Part shown: positions 31,810 to 43,078 of the stretch, in pieces
Position numbering within the stretch: position 1 is the first letter of the stretch
How the letters are laid out: every line of letters starts with the position of its first letter
Origin: Anniella stebbinsi
Lineage: Eukaryota; Chordata; Lepidosauria; Squamata; Anniellidae
Length of the DNA stretch: 64,000 bases
Assembly (NCBI GenBank): GCA_029215795.1
Contig: JARDYH010000003.1
Coordinates: 68,883,109-68,947,108 of the forward strand
Direction: 5' to 3'
Program-made: the position numbers and the translations under genes
Notes under the pieces: model-generated
What the model saw: only the letters and a program-made list of their open reading frames with translations
Databases searched by the model: none
Told to the model about the DNA's origin: nothing

Positions 31810-33682
31810 AGGAAGAGAAAAGTGATGTAATTGGGCCCAGTCAAGTACAATTCTTATCTCCCATTAATAATTATTCTCATTTTGTTCATTTCTTCTGTTC
31901 ATTTCTTCTAAATTTAAGGATTTTGAGAGTGTTCTAAAACTGGAAAAAGAATGTGTACTTTTAAAAAGCAGTTGTGTCAAAGTTCTTGAATTTTCCTGTA
32001 TTTTTAATTTTACTTATTTGTGTCTTTTGAAATTTCATCCTCGGATTTGTTATGGTAGATCATTTTGAGCTTCTACTTTCTACTGCATTTTATCATAATG
32101 CGCTTTGAGTATAAATAAACTGTGGTATGCTAAACCTAATAGCAATTAAACTGGAAGTGTTTGTGTTTCATCACTGTGAACTTCGCAGAAATGTTTCCAT
32201 GACAACCTCCATGCTAGTTAAGGCAACCAGAGGTGATCAACAGTTTATATTTTTTTTCCTCTTGTAAGAATGGAATTTGTGTTGACAGTTTTGGCCTTTA
32301 ATGGCACTTTTGTACTGTGTGAAAGTATTTGTTTACTAGATCATATGCTGTTAACTGTCAGGCTGAGATAGAATGACTGCTTTTGATAAAAGACTTGCAT
32401 TTTGTTTCTTAAGTCTGTGAAGCTTTAATTATTCACATCAGTACAAAAGTCTCTATTCTTTGTACAGTTTAGAGTTAGACTTAAGAGATGCACGCATTAA
32501 TGGTGAGACAGTTTGGTTTTGGATATTGTTTTAAATAAATATATGACTTTTAAAAAACAATGCAATCTACAATGTTGAATACTAAAGCTTCCTTTCTATT
32601 GTAGGATCCCACCTATTGGAGCTTTCCTGTCTAAGGAAGCATCCTGACAGCATCATTGTCATTCAGGTGCCAGGCTAAGTGCAAACCCACCCACCCCAAT
32701 TTAGCTAAAAGCAATGGTTCTGTTTTTGCTTTGTTTTTAATACATTTCTCTGCTGCTGTTTCATTTTTGTTTTATTGTTTATAATACATATTGGCTACAT
32801 TTGACCATGGTGTAGCTTTATATTAGCCTCCCACTGGTTTTATATGGTTCCTCCACCCCTTTTCTCCTCCAGTGTGGCCGTACATTTTAGCAGGTCATCC
32901 AAATCCTCAACTGTAATTAATCTTCATGAAATTTTATTGTGAAATAACGTTTTTCGTAAAAAAATAAAAGCAACAAAGAATATACATAAAAATGTAACAA
33001 GGTAACTAAAGAACTATGGCTTATTATGGCTTGTTTTTACTTACCATATTTAGTGGAAACAAACCATGCCAGTTAATATTTACCACAGTTGTCCAGGTTT
33101 GGGAACATATGACTGTGGTTAAGCAAAAATAGAAGCAAAGGTTTCAGATCTGTTCCATGTGGCTGTGCCAGAGGAGAAGGCATGGAGAATACATGAGCCT
33201 GTGGGGAGACTATGATATTCTCATAACATCAACTGTGGTTTAGGGTTACATGTGAACTGGCCCATTGTAAGCTGTCTTGAGGACTTTCTGTAACAATTTC
33301 TGTGGTGATGCATCAACTTTCATATAAGAAGAGACAACAAGGATATTATTTGTTTCACTGTGAATTATTTTCACTGGAGTCTGTGATTTGTATTTAATCC
33401 TGATTGATTGTAATGTCAAATACAACATATCCTGGTTTTCAAAAGGGAGGCTGGCTAATTTGGAGGTTACTCTGCCATTACATTGTTTGATGTAATGTTT
33501 AGTTCATCTTCAGCAGACAACATGAGATATGGATTATGAAACACTTTGCACACTAAAATAATATTTTTAAACATCTGTTAAAAGTTCAAATGTCAGCATT
33601 CTTTGATGAATGTAAGAATGTAAGAATTGTTCTTCAGACATGTGAATGCTAGGTTTCATAGAAGTAACAGCTTTGAACATTG
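31810..33682. other. Unassigned AT-rich sequence
   Basis: No supported gene. A 62-bp exon-like segment at 32605-32666 was considered and set aside. Poorly preserved CCATGG-type foldback text lies at 33000-33260. Confidence 0.45.
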
Positions 33683-33727
33683 GTTAACAAACCAGGATAA
33701 GATCCTGGCTTATCCTGGTTTGTTAAC
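33683..33727. repeat. Perfect 18-bp hairpin
   Basis: GTTAACAAACCAGGATAA, 9-nt loop, then its exact complement. It is probably the centre of a small foldback repeat and not a terminator. Confidence 0.85.
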
Positions 33728-34398
33728 TGACAGAATTCTGTGGTTCCAGGACCCTACCATATTTGCCTTCTGTAATTCTGCAGGAATTTCTTCTTGGCCT
33801 GAGGCCTTCCTGAATACAACTGTGTAATACACCCTTTTATTTCTGATTGGCTCACTAGGGGCCAGTCTGGAATATTAGGCACAGTAAGAAAAGGAGAGTC
33901 TCTGAAAACATTTTTGGATCAGTAAAGATCACCTAAAAATGTTTTCCCAGCCATTTGTTGGGATACTGAATTGCATCTGTCCCAAAGTATGGGACAGAAC
34001 TCAGTTACCAACCACCAAAATGTCCTGCTAGTATGAGTGAATGAAGCACTAATCCACAAATGGCACTATTTATTTTTTTCCCATCAGCTTCCTTCAGGAA
34101 ATTAAGGCTTAGTATTTTTTCTCTTAGCATAGTAGTGCTTGTTTATTACTAAATCTATAGACATTGTAAGTGCTGGTTAGGAAATGAATCTATGTTCCAA
34201 TGAACATAGGAAAGGGAAACTGTTAACACAGTGTGAGAGTTGGAAATTATCATATGGTTAATGTTGTACTTTCTCAAGCAGCCTGAAAAAGACGAATTAA
34301 GATGGTTTGGGAATAATCCTTGGGTTTGAGTGCTCCCTCCTCCCCTTCTGCATGCAGTGAATCACTTCCCCTTTTGATCAAAGTGTAGTTTGCTGTTA
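33728..34398. other. Unassigned sequence
   Basis: Nothing recognised. Confidence 0.45.
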
Positions 34399-34522
34399 TG
34401 TCCAAATGAGCAAACTGTGGTTTGAGCAAGTCCTCCACAATAGGATTGCAAATTGCATTTAATTCTGGTTTGCAATCTTGTCTTGAAAGGGTTGCTCAAA
34501 CCATAGTTTGCTGGTTTGGACA
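34399..34522. repeat. ~120-bp foldback repeat
   Basis: TGTCCAAATGAGCAAACTGT with GGTTTGAGCAA pairs with TTGCTCAAACC and AGTTTGCTGGTTTGGACA. It is a squamate-type AAACCATGGTTT foldback. Confidence 0.65.
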
Positions 34523-34833
34523 AAAGGGGAATCTATACTTTAGAGAAGAGAAAGTAAATTATTAAGCTGTATGTGGAAGGAGCGGAAGCAGCGCCAAATC
34601 TTATAGCTTGTTCCCAAAGCTCTAAATCATGAGTTGGGTAATCTTAATTTAGATTATTTTTGCGTGCACAAGGTGTTCAGGCTTTGTTTTCCATAGAATT
34701 ATGTCATCTGGGAACCTGGTATAAAGCAGTGTCTGTAAATATGATATAGTTATTTCAAAGGAGTTAGGACAGAGATAAAAGTGGAAGATTGGTGCATGTC
34801 TCTAAGGACAATTTTTAAAAGAAATGTCTATCC

Positions 34834-35467
34834 CAGGGGTCTCTAATCTTTTAGTCCCGTGGGCACATTTGTCATTTTGAAAAAGTGTCCTGAACATCAC
34901 CACAAGTTAGCTGCTGTAGTGGGTGGGTGGGCAATCAGCAAAATGTTAAGAGTGCCGCCTTACCTGTGTTTGAGGGTGTATGCGTGAGTGTGACCCTGCC
35001 TGTGTGCTATCTATTTTAGCTTCTCGCTCTCTCTGGCTCTTTTTTCTCTATCCCTCTCTCATCGTGCAACTGAATGGAGCAATTTCTTATTTCATTCGTA
35101 TATGGTGAGAAAAGCCCTCCCTGCTGAAGATCAGTTGTTGCACTAAGGATCCTTGGCGGAGGCTGAGCTTTGGCAAGCGGACTTTTTCGTTCTCTATATA
35201 GGCCAATGGAGCAATCTGCATTGATTTATATTGGGAACGAACTCCCCTTGCTGAAAATTGGCTGCTGGTTGTGTTTGTGCTCACCTGCTGCCATGGACCC
35301 TGTTGCCCCAAGGCTCCTTGGTGTGGGGTACACTTTACCTCTGTTCAGCCAATTTTCAGCATATTCATGAATGAAGGAATTGCTCCAATCACTAGCAGAG
35401 GAGAAAATAGCTAATCCTGGTCTTGCAGGCACAGTGGAATCCATGGGCATCATATTGGGGATCCCTG
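34834..35467. mobile_element. Non-autonomous hAT-like element (634 bp) with perfect 8-bp target duplication
   Basis: Starts CAGGGGTCTCTAATC and ends TATTGGGGATCCCTG (imperfect inverted termini beginning CAGGG). It is flanked on both sides by GTCTATCC (34826-34833 and 35468-35475), an exact 8-bp duplication as made by hAT transposases. The interior is non-coding with TTGGGAACGAACT and CCATGGACCCTGTTG segments. It depends on a hAT transposase supplied elsewhere. Confidence 0.85.
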
Positions 35468-35639
35468 GTCTATCCTCTGAAGATTTGACAAGAAACAATT
35501 GTTCTGACCATGAAAAACAAAAGATAAAACGCAGTGGGATTAGAACAATTAAACAGAATAAAAAGATGACAAGAGAATAATCCTAAACATTCCATCAAAT
35601 GTTTTCTTGAAAACCACGAATTAGGTACAGAATAACTTT

Positions 35640-35715
35640 GTTAATTAAGGAACTGAACTAGATGATCTGTTGTTAATTAAGGAACTGAACTAGATGATCT
35701 GAACTAGATGATCTG
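35640..35715. repeat. Short tandem duplications
   Basis: A ~33-bp unit (TTAATTAAGGAACTGAACTA, GATGATCTG) is doubled, then its last 14 bp (GAACTAGATGATCT) are repeated once more. A replication-slippage signature. Confidence 0.85.
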
Positions 35716-36421
35716 TCATTGAATCTATGCCTCAGAACTCAATTGCTCGTGCTCTTTTAATTTCAGTCCAAATGTAATGCAGGGATATATGTTTGAGGAT
35801 GAATAAATGCAAGACTGAAGAATGACTTGCACTATCTTGCATTATCTGATAGGAGTGGCCTTGTCTCCCATTGGTAGGGACTGTCTCCCCTTGTAATTCA
35901 AATTCTCAATTCTAATTTGCTCTTGGATCTGTGATTATAATGGTATTGTCAGACTGTTCTACTGTTAAGGGTGCTTTCCCCAGCTCCATCTGGTGGTAAG
36001 ATTGCAACTTTTTTCTCAGATTTGAATCGTAATTTACACATTTCTAACCCAAAACTAGACCAATGCAGTGTGTTTGAGTTAACCTTAAACTGTTTTGAGA
36101 CCATGGGTGGCTCTTAATAAGGTGGCTATTTTCTAACTTTCCAACCCCCTAAAAAGCTTGAGTTTTCTGTGCCTTAGGAATCTTTTCTCTCCCATCATGA
36201 GTAGGATTTGTCCTGTTGAAACCATCAGTGTTTCCTGTTAAAAGAGTGTATACATAGAGACATTAAGTAGCTATGAAATGGTGATGGGGCCCTTGCTTTG
36301 GCCTCTACTAAATAATTCCAGAGCAGCTACATGCATAATACTCATTTTGAGAAGGCAATTTGAACAGATAGGATGATTGTTTCAATTGGCAATATTTAAC
36401 CTCTTTTAAAAGACTAACACC
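35716..36421. other. Unassigned sequence
   Basis: Nothing recognised. Confidence 0.45.
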
Positions 36422-36493
36422 ACAATCATATCCTCAGAAGTAAGCCCCATTGATTTCAGTGATGTTTACCCCTGGGTAAGTAGATTGCAGCCT
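36422..36493. repeat. FB80 foldback repeat, copy 6
   Basis: ACAATCATATCCTCAGAAGT, AAGCCCCATTGATTTCAGTG, and GATTGCAGCCT at the end. Confidence 0.6.
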
Positions 36494-37794
36494 AAACCTG
36501 CCCTGAGTCTTCAGAATAGGATGGGATATAAATTGAAATAAAAATCTACTTGAACATAGTTTTTTGTGTTTCTGTTTAAATTTATACAATTTCAGTTCTG
36601 TGAAACACATGCCTTTCAGTTTAACTAATACATTTCCTCAACATTCTCTTTACACTTTGAAAGACAGAATTGTATTTTTCAGTAGTCATTGTTTACCTAA
36701 GCTTTCTATTAATTATTTTAAGCTCTCCTCTCCTGTTTACTGTTAATTAACTCTTGCCTTTGACTTTCTCCTAACATCTATTTTTAACTTCAAAACTGAA
36801 TATAGCTTTCCCCCCAGAATAATGCACTCATTGGCATTAGTTCACAAATATATTGCAACATTTTTTATTTATGGGGATCTTTCATAATTAGTTTTTTTAC
36901 GTTATTATTTATGCCCATCATGTTACAATATCACCAGGGCACTATTTGAGACAGGCAATGTTTCTGCCAGTATATTACAAAATAGTGCAAGACCATGGAA
37001 TTATTCTGATGTTTATAAATGTAAGAAATTGACAAACCACATTTTTCTTTTTTGTTTATTTGCTGTGATGCTACTCTACAGAAAATAAATACATTGTGGT
37101 ATATTTTAATAGACTCGTGTATGTGTCAATGCATTAGACCTAAAGTATTATGAAGTATGTTAGGCTGCCTGTCAATCGATGGAGCAGATGTACAGGTGAT
37201 TGTCTATTTTAGTATGAACAAACATCTGAAAAAAGACATCTCGAAATAGGTAAATAGGAATAATGTAATCTATCTAACTCCTATAACATTATGCAAAGAA
37301 ACTTCCTGTGTCTATAAAAGAAATAAAATGAGCAACCGATATTTAAAGAAATAATTATCCTCTGTACAAGATGGTGAAAAATTGTTTTTATAATTATCAG
37401 TCAGTATAGGCCAGTCATTTAGGTGCAAAATATGACAATTCTAAAGATGAGGAGAAAAGAAAGAAAAGAGATAAAAACCATCTGGGTAGTATCCTGTACT
37501 GCTACTGTACCTCTGCTAGTTGTATTGCACCAATGAGACCCATTGCTAGCATAACAGGAACTAGTTCTTCCTAAAGCAACCACAGAAGTAAGCAGAAACT
37601 ATCATTTCTGGAACTGGACATGTCAGACCAGCTCTTTCAGTGAGCACTGCTGACCTATCCCATTCCAGAAACTAGTATTTCCATTTGTTTCTGATTGTTT
37701 CAGAAACCACTAGCTGCCTGTTACACTACCAGTAGGAACCTTTAGTGCACAGGCAGATAGAGGGGACAGATAGAATCCCAGGGATATCTCTTGT
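36494..37794. other. Unassigned AT-rich sequence
   Basis: Low-GC, no gene or repeat recognised. Confidence 0.45.
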
Positions 37795-38410
37795 ATAATT
37801 GTGGAGCATTTTATACAACTAGTTTGAAATGAGTCCCATATCTTTTCAAAAGTTTATAGAGCCTGAAGGCTTTTGTAGCAGTACCTGCCTTATGTGTCAG
37901 ATTTAGCATTTCTTCCATCTATTTTTTAAAAATATCATGGGGATATTTAGCTTTCCATGCCTCCAGTATAAAATGTTTAGCTATTAAAGTGGCAAATAGT
38001 AGCCAGGCTTGCTGTGGCTTTGAGAAAACATTTATAGCTTGGACATAACCAGTTTTAATAACTTTACAAAATTGAGTGAGGAGGTAGAGTTCAAGGTAAA
38101 GTTGATGTGCACAAAGAAATTTCAGTTTCTCTGTGAATTCCTTGTGTGGTCTTGAGAAACTCATTCAGCAAATTGGATAAGTCATTCAGGAACCTGTATT
38201 TTCAGGGAATACTCTGTGATCTCTTTGGACTTTGGACTGGCATTAGAACAATTTCATTGATGATCAGGCTCCATAATACATTAACTTCTCCTAGCATTAT
38301 AATTTGTGGTATATGCACTTGGATAGTTTGAAGTTCTCCATGGGCACAGATGGACAGAGGAAGCAATATGCTTTCTGAAACACCTCCCGCAAGAGGCAAT
38401 TTAGCAGTGA
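37795..38410 (-). pseudogene. Possible L1/Tx1-like LINE pol C-terminus, antisense
   Basis: On the minus strand one frame reads AKHFILEAWKAKYPHDIF and continues KWIEEMLNLTHK. This resembles the extreme C-terminus of L1-type pol (ILxxWKxKxPP...WIEEM). Further upstream on that strand the frame is broken by stops at about 38165-38190. Family assignment is tentative. Confidence 0.4.
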
Positions 38411-38554
38411 TCATTGCTTTTTTTTAGCTTACAGGTGACACTATGAGTGAATTTTCCTTACAGATTGATTAAAACCTTGGGAGGACCAGATGGAGTGACT
38501 TCAAGAACTGGCCTGTGGGCTCCCAGTTTTGGGCTCCCAGGGAAAACCCATAGT

Positions 38555-38685
38555 TCTGCGGTAGAGCACATACTGTACTTTGCATTCAAAAGTTCCCAGG
38601 TTCAAGTCTTGGCATCTGGAGGAAGGACTGGGAAACTCTCTTTTCTGAAATCATGTATACGGCAGCTTCATATGTTCCTATCCCT
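38555..38685 (+). mobile_element. tRNA-derived SINE, sense (same family as 1.9 kb)
   Basis: The tRNA-like head GCGGTAGAGCACATAC, then TTTGCATTC and a B box CCAGGTTCAAGTC. The body ends in CGGCAGCTTCATATGTTCCT, matching the complement of the 1.9-kb copy's end. Confidence 0.7.
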
Positions 38686-38989
38686 GGTATAAGTGATGGG
38701 AAGGACTGTTTATAAGTAACATAGAAAATTACTGCATTGAAGTATAAATACCAAAGTACTTTATTTTATTTGTTTTATAGCTAAGTGTAGCTACTGCTGT
38801 TTGAAAAGATGCTACTAGTCATTCTTCCCTCATGTTGGCCTAAATGTATGACAGCGCTGTCAGTTTTCTGAAATCTTGTAATCAATGATAATCTAGTTCC
38901 TTGTTTTCCAGAATGAGTTGGATGTCACTGAGTTGTGAGTGTAGTGGAGTTTTGGATTTCTCTTGCCTTGGATGACCTTCCCCTTGCTA
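38686..38989. other. Unassigned sequence
   Basis: Nothing recognised. Confidence 0.45.
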
Positions 38990-39000
38990 TATCATACGTT

Positions 39001-39317
39001 AGGGTGACCAGATAAAATCCAGGTCAGGGCTCATGTAACTTTAACAGTTGTAGAGAAAAGGGCATTTCAGCCAGTGTCATTTGTATGCAATTAGTTCCTG
39101 GTGAAATTCCCTCTTCATCACAACTGTTAAAGTTGCAGGGGCCCTGCCTTCTTTTGTATATGGTCACTCTAGTATAGCTCCTGCAGCTTTAACTGTTGCG
39201 ATGAAGAGGGAATATCACCAGGAACTAATTGCATACAAATGACACTGGCTGAAATGCCCTTTTCTCTACAACTGTTAAAGTTACATGAGCCCTGACCTGG
39301 ATTTTATCTGGTCAGCC
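39001..39317. mobile_element. Near-palindromic MITE (317 bp) with 11-bp flanking duplication
   Basis: The two halves are close reverse complements over almost the whole length, e.g. AGGGTGACCAGATAAAATCC against GGATTTTATCTGGTCAGCCT, and CTCTTCATCACAACTGTTAA against TTAACTGTTGCGATGAAGAG. It is flanked by TATCATACGTT on both sides (38990-39000 and 39318-39328). An 11-bp duplication is longer than hAT and closer to MULE. Its ends match the 29.8-kb element. Confidence 0.85.
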
Positions 39318-39328
39318 TATCATACGTT

Positions 39329-41341
39329 GCTTCTGGAGCTCCTGGAGCTCCATGTCCCAAAACCAGTTTGCCATGTAGTGCAAAAACTGCTGCTCCGAGG
39401 AGAAAGTCGAACCTCCAAGGAGTTCACGATGTGAGGCAGGTTTGCCTCTAGATTTTGTCCCAATTCTCTTGGGTTTAAACAAAAATGCTTTTCTTTTTAA
39501 GCTTGGTGACTGTGGAACTTGGTTGTTTTCAAAAGTTATTTAAACTGGTATTCTTTCTTCTATATTAGCAGTCTGTATCCCTGGATTCTTCTCTCCCACT
39601 GCTTTCCCCCCCAGCTGTATATTGCACAGGCTTCTCTGCATTTTGAACAGAGTTAAAGAATCTGGAGTCAAGGATTGATTTGGATCTTAGAAGTAGAAAT
39701 TGCAGATGCAAGAATTACTTGCAGTTCCACCAAAGTCAATTAGAAGCATGAGTGACTCTGTTACATTCCATTCATGCTTGTAAGTAATGTCTGAAAAGCC
39801 CTTGTACTGTCATGCAGAAAGCCTTGCAGTGTGCTAATGACATTCTGAATCATATATTCAGCAGAGAAAAGCCCATTAAGCAAGATGGTACATGGCCTTT
39901 TAGTGACTTCTTAAGTAATGGGTAGCCAATCGGTGTTGTGAATAGCAGATGTTTGTGGCACTCCTAGATAGGAAAGAGCAAAGGAGCGCATATGCCTGCA
40001 ATGGTATATAGCCAGTCTTATATTTTTGCCTGCTTGTTTAACCCTGCACTACTGGCTTCTCTCTGGCTCAGTAGACTAGAGACAAAATCAAGACAGGAAT
40101 CTTGTATCAGCCTGCATGTCTGCACTTGCTCCTTACAGTAACCTTGGCATGCTACTGTAAGGAGATGGGCAGCTACTATTTCATGAATTTTTTTAGTGTT
40201 TGCATTTCTGTTTCACCTTTCTGGAACCAACCCATGTGGTTTATAAAAATTCTGAAAAGAAGAATGACTTGTAGCATACTTCCCCCAGACCTGGCCATCA
40301 CTGGCATAAATGGTTTCACAGCTATATGTTATAAGTATTAAACACTATAGTTGCTTTTATAAAGTATTAAACTTTTATGAAGTTTCTCTTGCCTTAAAGC
40401 TTACATTAAGACAGGCCAAGTAACTTTCATCTTCCCAAGTCCTTTGAGAACCTCATTGTTTTGTCATGCCCATGTCAGTTCATAAGTTATGATTTCCAAA
40501 TCTGAACTCTTTCTCCTCCTCTTTCGCTGATGATTGTTATCCCAGATGGTGGAATAGGTCTATGTAATGAATCTGTCATATCTGTAATTAACAGCTTGTT
40601 TGCTTGGGGCCTATTTGGACAACTTTCACAAGTTTGTTACTCTATTTTGAGGCATCTTATACTAAAATGTAAATTATTACTGATCATGAGAAATAAATAT
40701 TCACTGGGTGTGTTTTGTTGCATGAGGTCATGAGAAACCTTTCTCTATATAAAAAATGGAAAGTTGTCTAATAATGCAGTCACTTTCAAAGTTATTCAGT
40801 ACATATGGAATATATATTGTAACAATTCAATTTTAAAATAAAAAAGCCGATTTTGGATGGAAGCCTATTCCAAATACCTCCAGTCATCTTTTCAAGCAGA
40901 TGTTTGTGGTAAGCGACTGGTCTTAAAAAACACAAATGAAATTGTCATTTTATTGGGTTTTTTTTCTTATAAAGTGTAAATATCTATGGATCTACTTCTG
41001 TTCTCTAAGTTGACTAGGCTTAAATTGCAGGTCATAGTCAAACCATGGTTGGACCACTGGGAATGTCTGTGGGTTTGTGCTCACCACATCTCTTTCTCTT
41101 CTTGTGCACCCCAATTTCTCCACTTCCTGGTTTGCTGTAACCATGGTTTTCCTAACATGGACATCATGGTAAGTTATGGTTAGGTCACCATAAACTAGGA
41201 GATGGAGAATAGAATTGGCATCATTACCAAATTTGCTTTTCTAGAGATGTGTACAACTTTGTGTATGCTCTCAAGATATGCATCTGTTAAGGGAACTTTA
41301 AACTTTGGCAATAGTGCTTCTTGGCAGGAGGAATCCAATGA

Positions 41342-41342
<1 letters not shown>
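39329..41342. other. Unassigned sequence with one perfect hairpin
   Basis: 40129-40164 is a perfect 12-bp inverted repeat (CTCCTTACAGTA with 12-nt loop). The rest is unassigned; degenerate CCATGGTT foldback text lies at 41030-41190. Confidence 0.5.
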
Positions 41343-41398
<56 letters not shown>

Positions 41399-41399
41399 A
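41343..41399. repeat. CT/CA compound microsatellite
   Basis: (CT)n switches to (CA)n; likely polymorphic. Confidence 0.95.
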
Positions 41400-41538
41400 G
41401 GATTCTTAAAAAGAAGGGGCAATTAGCTGGTAAAGCATTTGGTGTAAAATCCTAAACTATCAACAGGTTACACACACATAACATACAGAACACTAACGTA
41501 TTGAAGTGGATTGAAGTATTATGAGGATCCAAACTCTA

Positions 41539-41937
41539 GGGCAGGATCTACACGTTGTTCTCGATGCGCCCTCCCTGCACCACAAGCCGCTTCGGAGCGC
41601 TTCACCCCGCCTAGTGTGGCTCAAGCCTCAGAGGCTCTGCCCGCGCCGCCGCGGCCGCTGCCCTTTCATCCAGGCCGGTCCCAAGGAGGGGGGAGGGAGG
41701 GGGGAGGGAGGGAGGAGGGTTGTAAACAAAAGCCAGCGATTGGGAGAGGGATTTCCAATTGCTAGCTTTTGTTTACAACCCTCCCTCCTCCCTCCCTGGG
41801 ACCTGCCGGGATGAAAGGGTGGCGGCGAGAGCGCGAGCAGAGCCTCTGAGGCTTGAGCCACACTAGACGAAGTGCAGCGCTCCAAAGTGGCTTGTGGCGC
41901 AGGGAGGGCGCATCGAGGACGACGTGTAGATCCGGCC
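41539..41937. mobile_element. GC-rich foldback element (~400 bp) between TA dinucleotides
   Basis: The arms (~190 bp each) are near-perfect inverted copies: GGATCTACACGTTGTTCTCG against GAGGACGACGTGTAGATCC, and GTGGCTCAAGCCTCAGAGGC against GCCTCTGAGGCTTGAGCCAC. The centre pairs TTGTAAACAAAAGCCAGC with GCTAGCTTTTGTTTACAA. TA flanks each end (41537-41538, 41938-41939). It is far GC-richer than its surroundings and could form a very long hairpin RNA if transcribed. Open frames across it are compositional. Confidence 0.85.
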
Positions 41938-42091
41938 TAGGTTTGGGGAAATTAGCTTATAGTTCTCTTGTGCTTAAAACAAGGGCTGTAGTGTATAAAC
42001 TAGGCCATGGACATGTGTATAACATCCAGGCTAATCTGGGCTGGGCTTCTGGGTGCAGCGGTAATAGGAAGGATGGGGCTAGGTAAATAGG

Positions 42092-42790
42092 GAACCCAGA
42101 CATTATAGGGAGAGGAAAAGAAAGGTTTGGCTGGGGAAGAGAGGGGGTTTCACAGAGGCTTGTCCTACCAGTGGGTGGTACAATCAGGCTAGCCAGGTGC
42201 ACTGTTGCAATAGCAAAAGGGTAGTGTTAGGTAAATTTGTTTTGCGCTGCCAGTTTTTCCACATCTGCCTAGTTTTGTTTAGACAAGGTTTCTTAAAGTG
42301 ACCATATTCATGGTTGTCTAATACTATGGGAGCCATCACTCCTACTGGTATCAGCTTGCTAACAGTATGCACTTGTGGAGGAGGGAACATGGAACAGCAT
42401 TCAATACAACTCAATTGCCCACAAGGCCCTAACCACAATTTAACTCAACACTTAACTTAACGGCCAGTCTTCTGATTTTCAGGTGGAAGTTTTTCTGGTC
42501 AGTTCAGGGCAACCCTTCAGTGAAGGAACATTTAAGCTGTAATGGAATCACGTGAGTCTAGCTTTAAAGCCTAATGGTCTAAAAGTTATCACTGATTTCC
42601 CCTTTTTCTAGCTGTTACTTTTATACTATTTTCAGCAAAGCCAGTACACAGAGATGCAAACCAGTCCCTATGGTATCCTACAATACTGAGGTTGTTCAAG
42701 CAATCCAGTAGTGTCAATTGAATCAATGTAATACGTTCAGTGGCACAATGTGTAAAACCTAATCAATGAGTTCACAAAAGTTCAAAATTA
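42092..42790. other. Unassigned sequence
   Basis: Nothing recognised. Confidence 0.4.
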
Positions 42791-42794
42791 AAAA

Positions 42795-43078
42795 CAAGTG
42801 ACTGGCTCAATTCGGACGACACAATAAACAACTGGTGTGGGGGAAACAAGTGACTGGCTCAATTCGGATGACACAATAAACAACTGGTGTGGGGGAAACA
42901 ATCATCAGTTGTTTTTACTATTGTGTCATTCCAGTGCTGCCATAGTCAACTCAATGCTGATCCTAATCCACACCACAGTTGATTATTTATTACCATGTTG
43001 TTTGGGGAGTACCCCCTAGGGTTAGGGTTAGTCAACCCACCATTGACTATCGTGTTGTCCGAATTGAGCCACTGAGTC
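42795..43078. mobile_element. Foldback MITE with doubled left arm
   Basis: The left arm (GTGACTGGCTCAATTCGGAC, GACACAATAAACAACTGGTG) occurs twice in tandem (about 57-bp period, 42792-42900). The single right arm is GTGTTGTCCGAATTGAGCCA at about 43050-43072. The interior includes inverted CAACTGTGGTG-type units. The TTAGGGTTAGGGTTAG-like text near 43020 is too short to be telomeric. Confidence 0.75.

Noticed and set aside
32605..32666. Exon-like segment with acceptor TTCTATTGTAG and donor CAG/GTGCCA, one frame open
   Set aside because: The donor is weak, the 20-residue product is not recognised and there is no neighbouring exon; alignment to a transcript would be needed.
33683..33727. Perfect hairpin as a transcription terminator
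   Set aside because: Vertebrate nuclear context and no T-tract; fits a foldback remnant.
41511..41885. Open frames on both strands across the GC-rich foldback
   Set aside because: Mirror-image artefacts of the inverted arms.
43015..43032. Telomere-like TAGGGTTAGGGTTAG
   Set aside because: Fewer than three units inside a foldback repeat; chance level, not an interstitial telomere.
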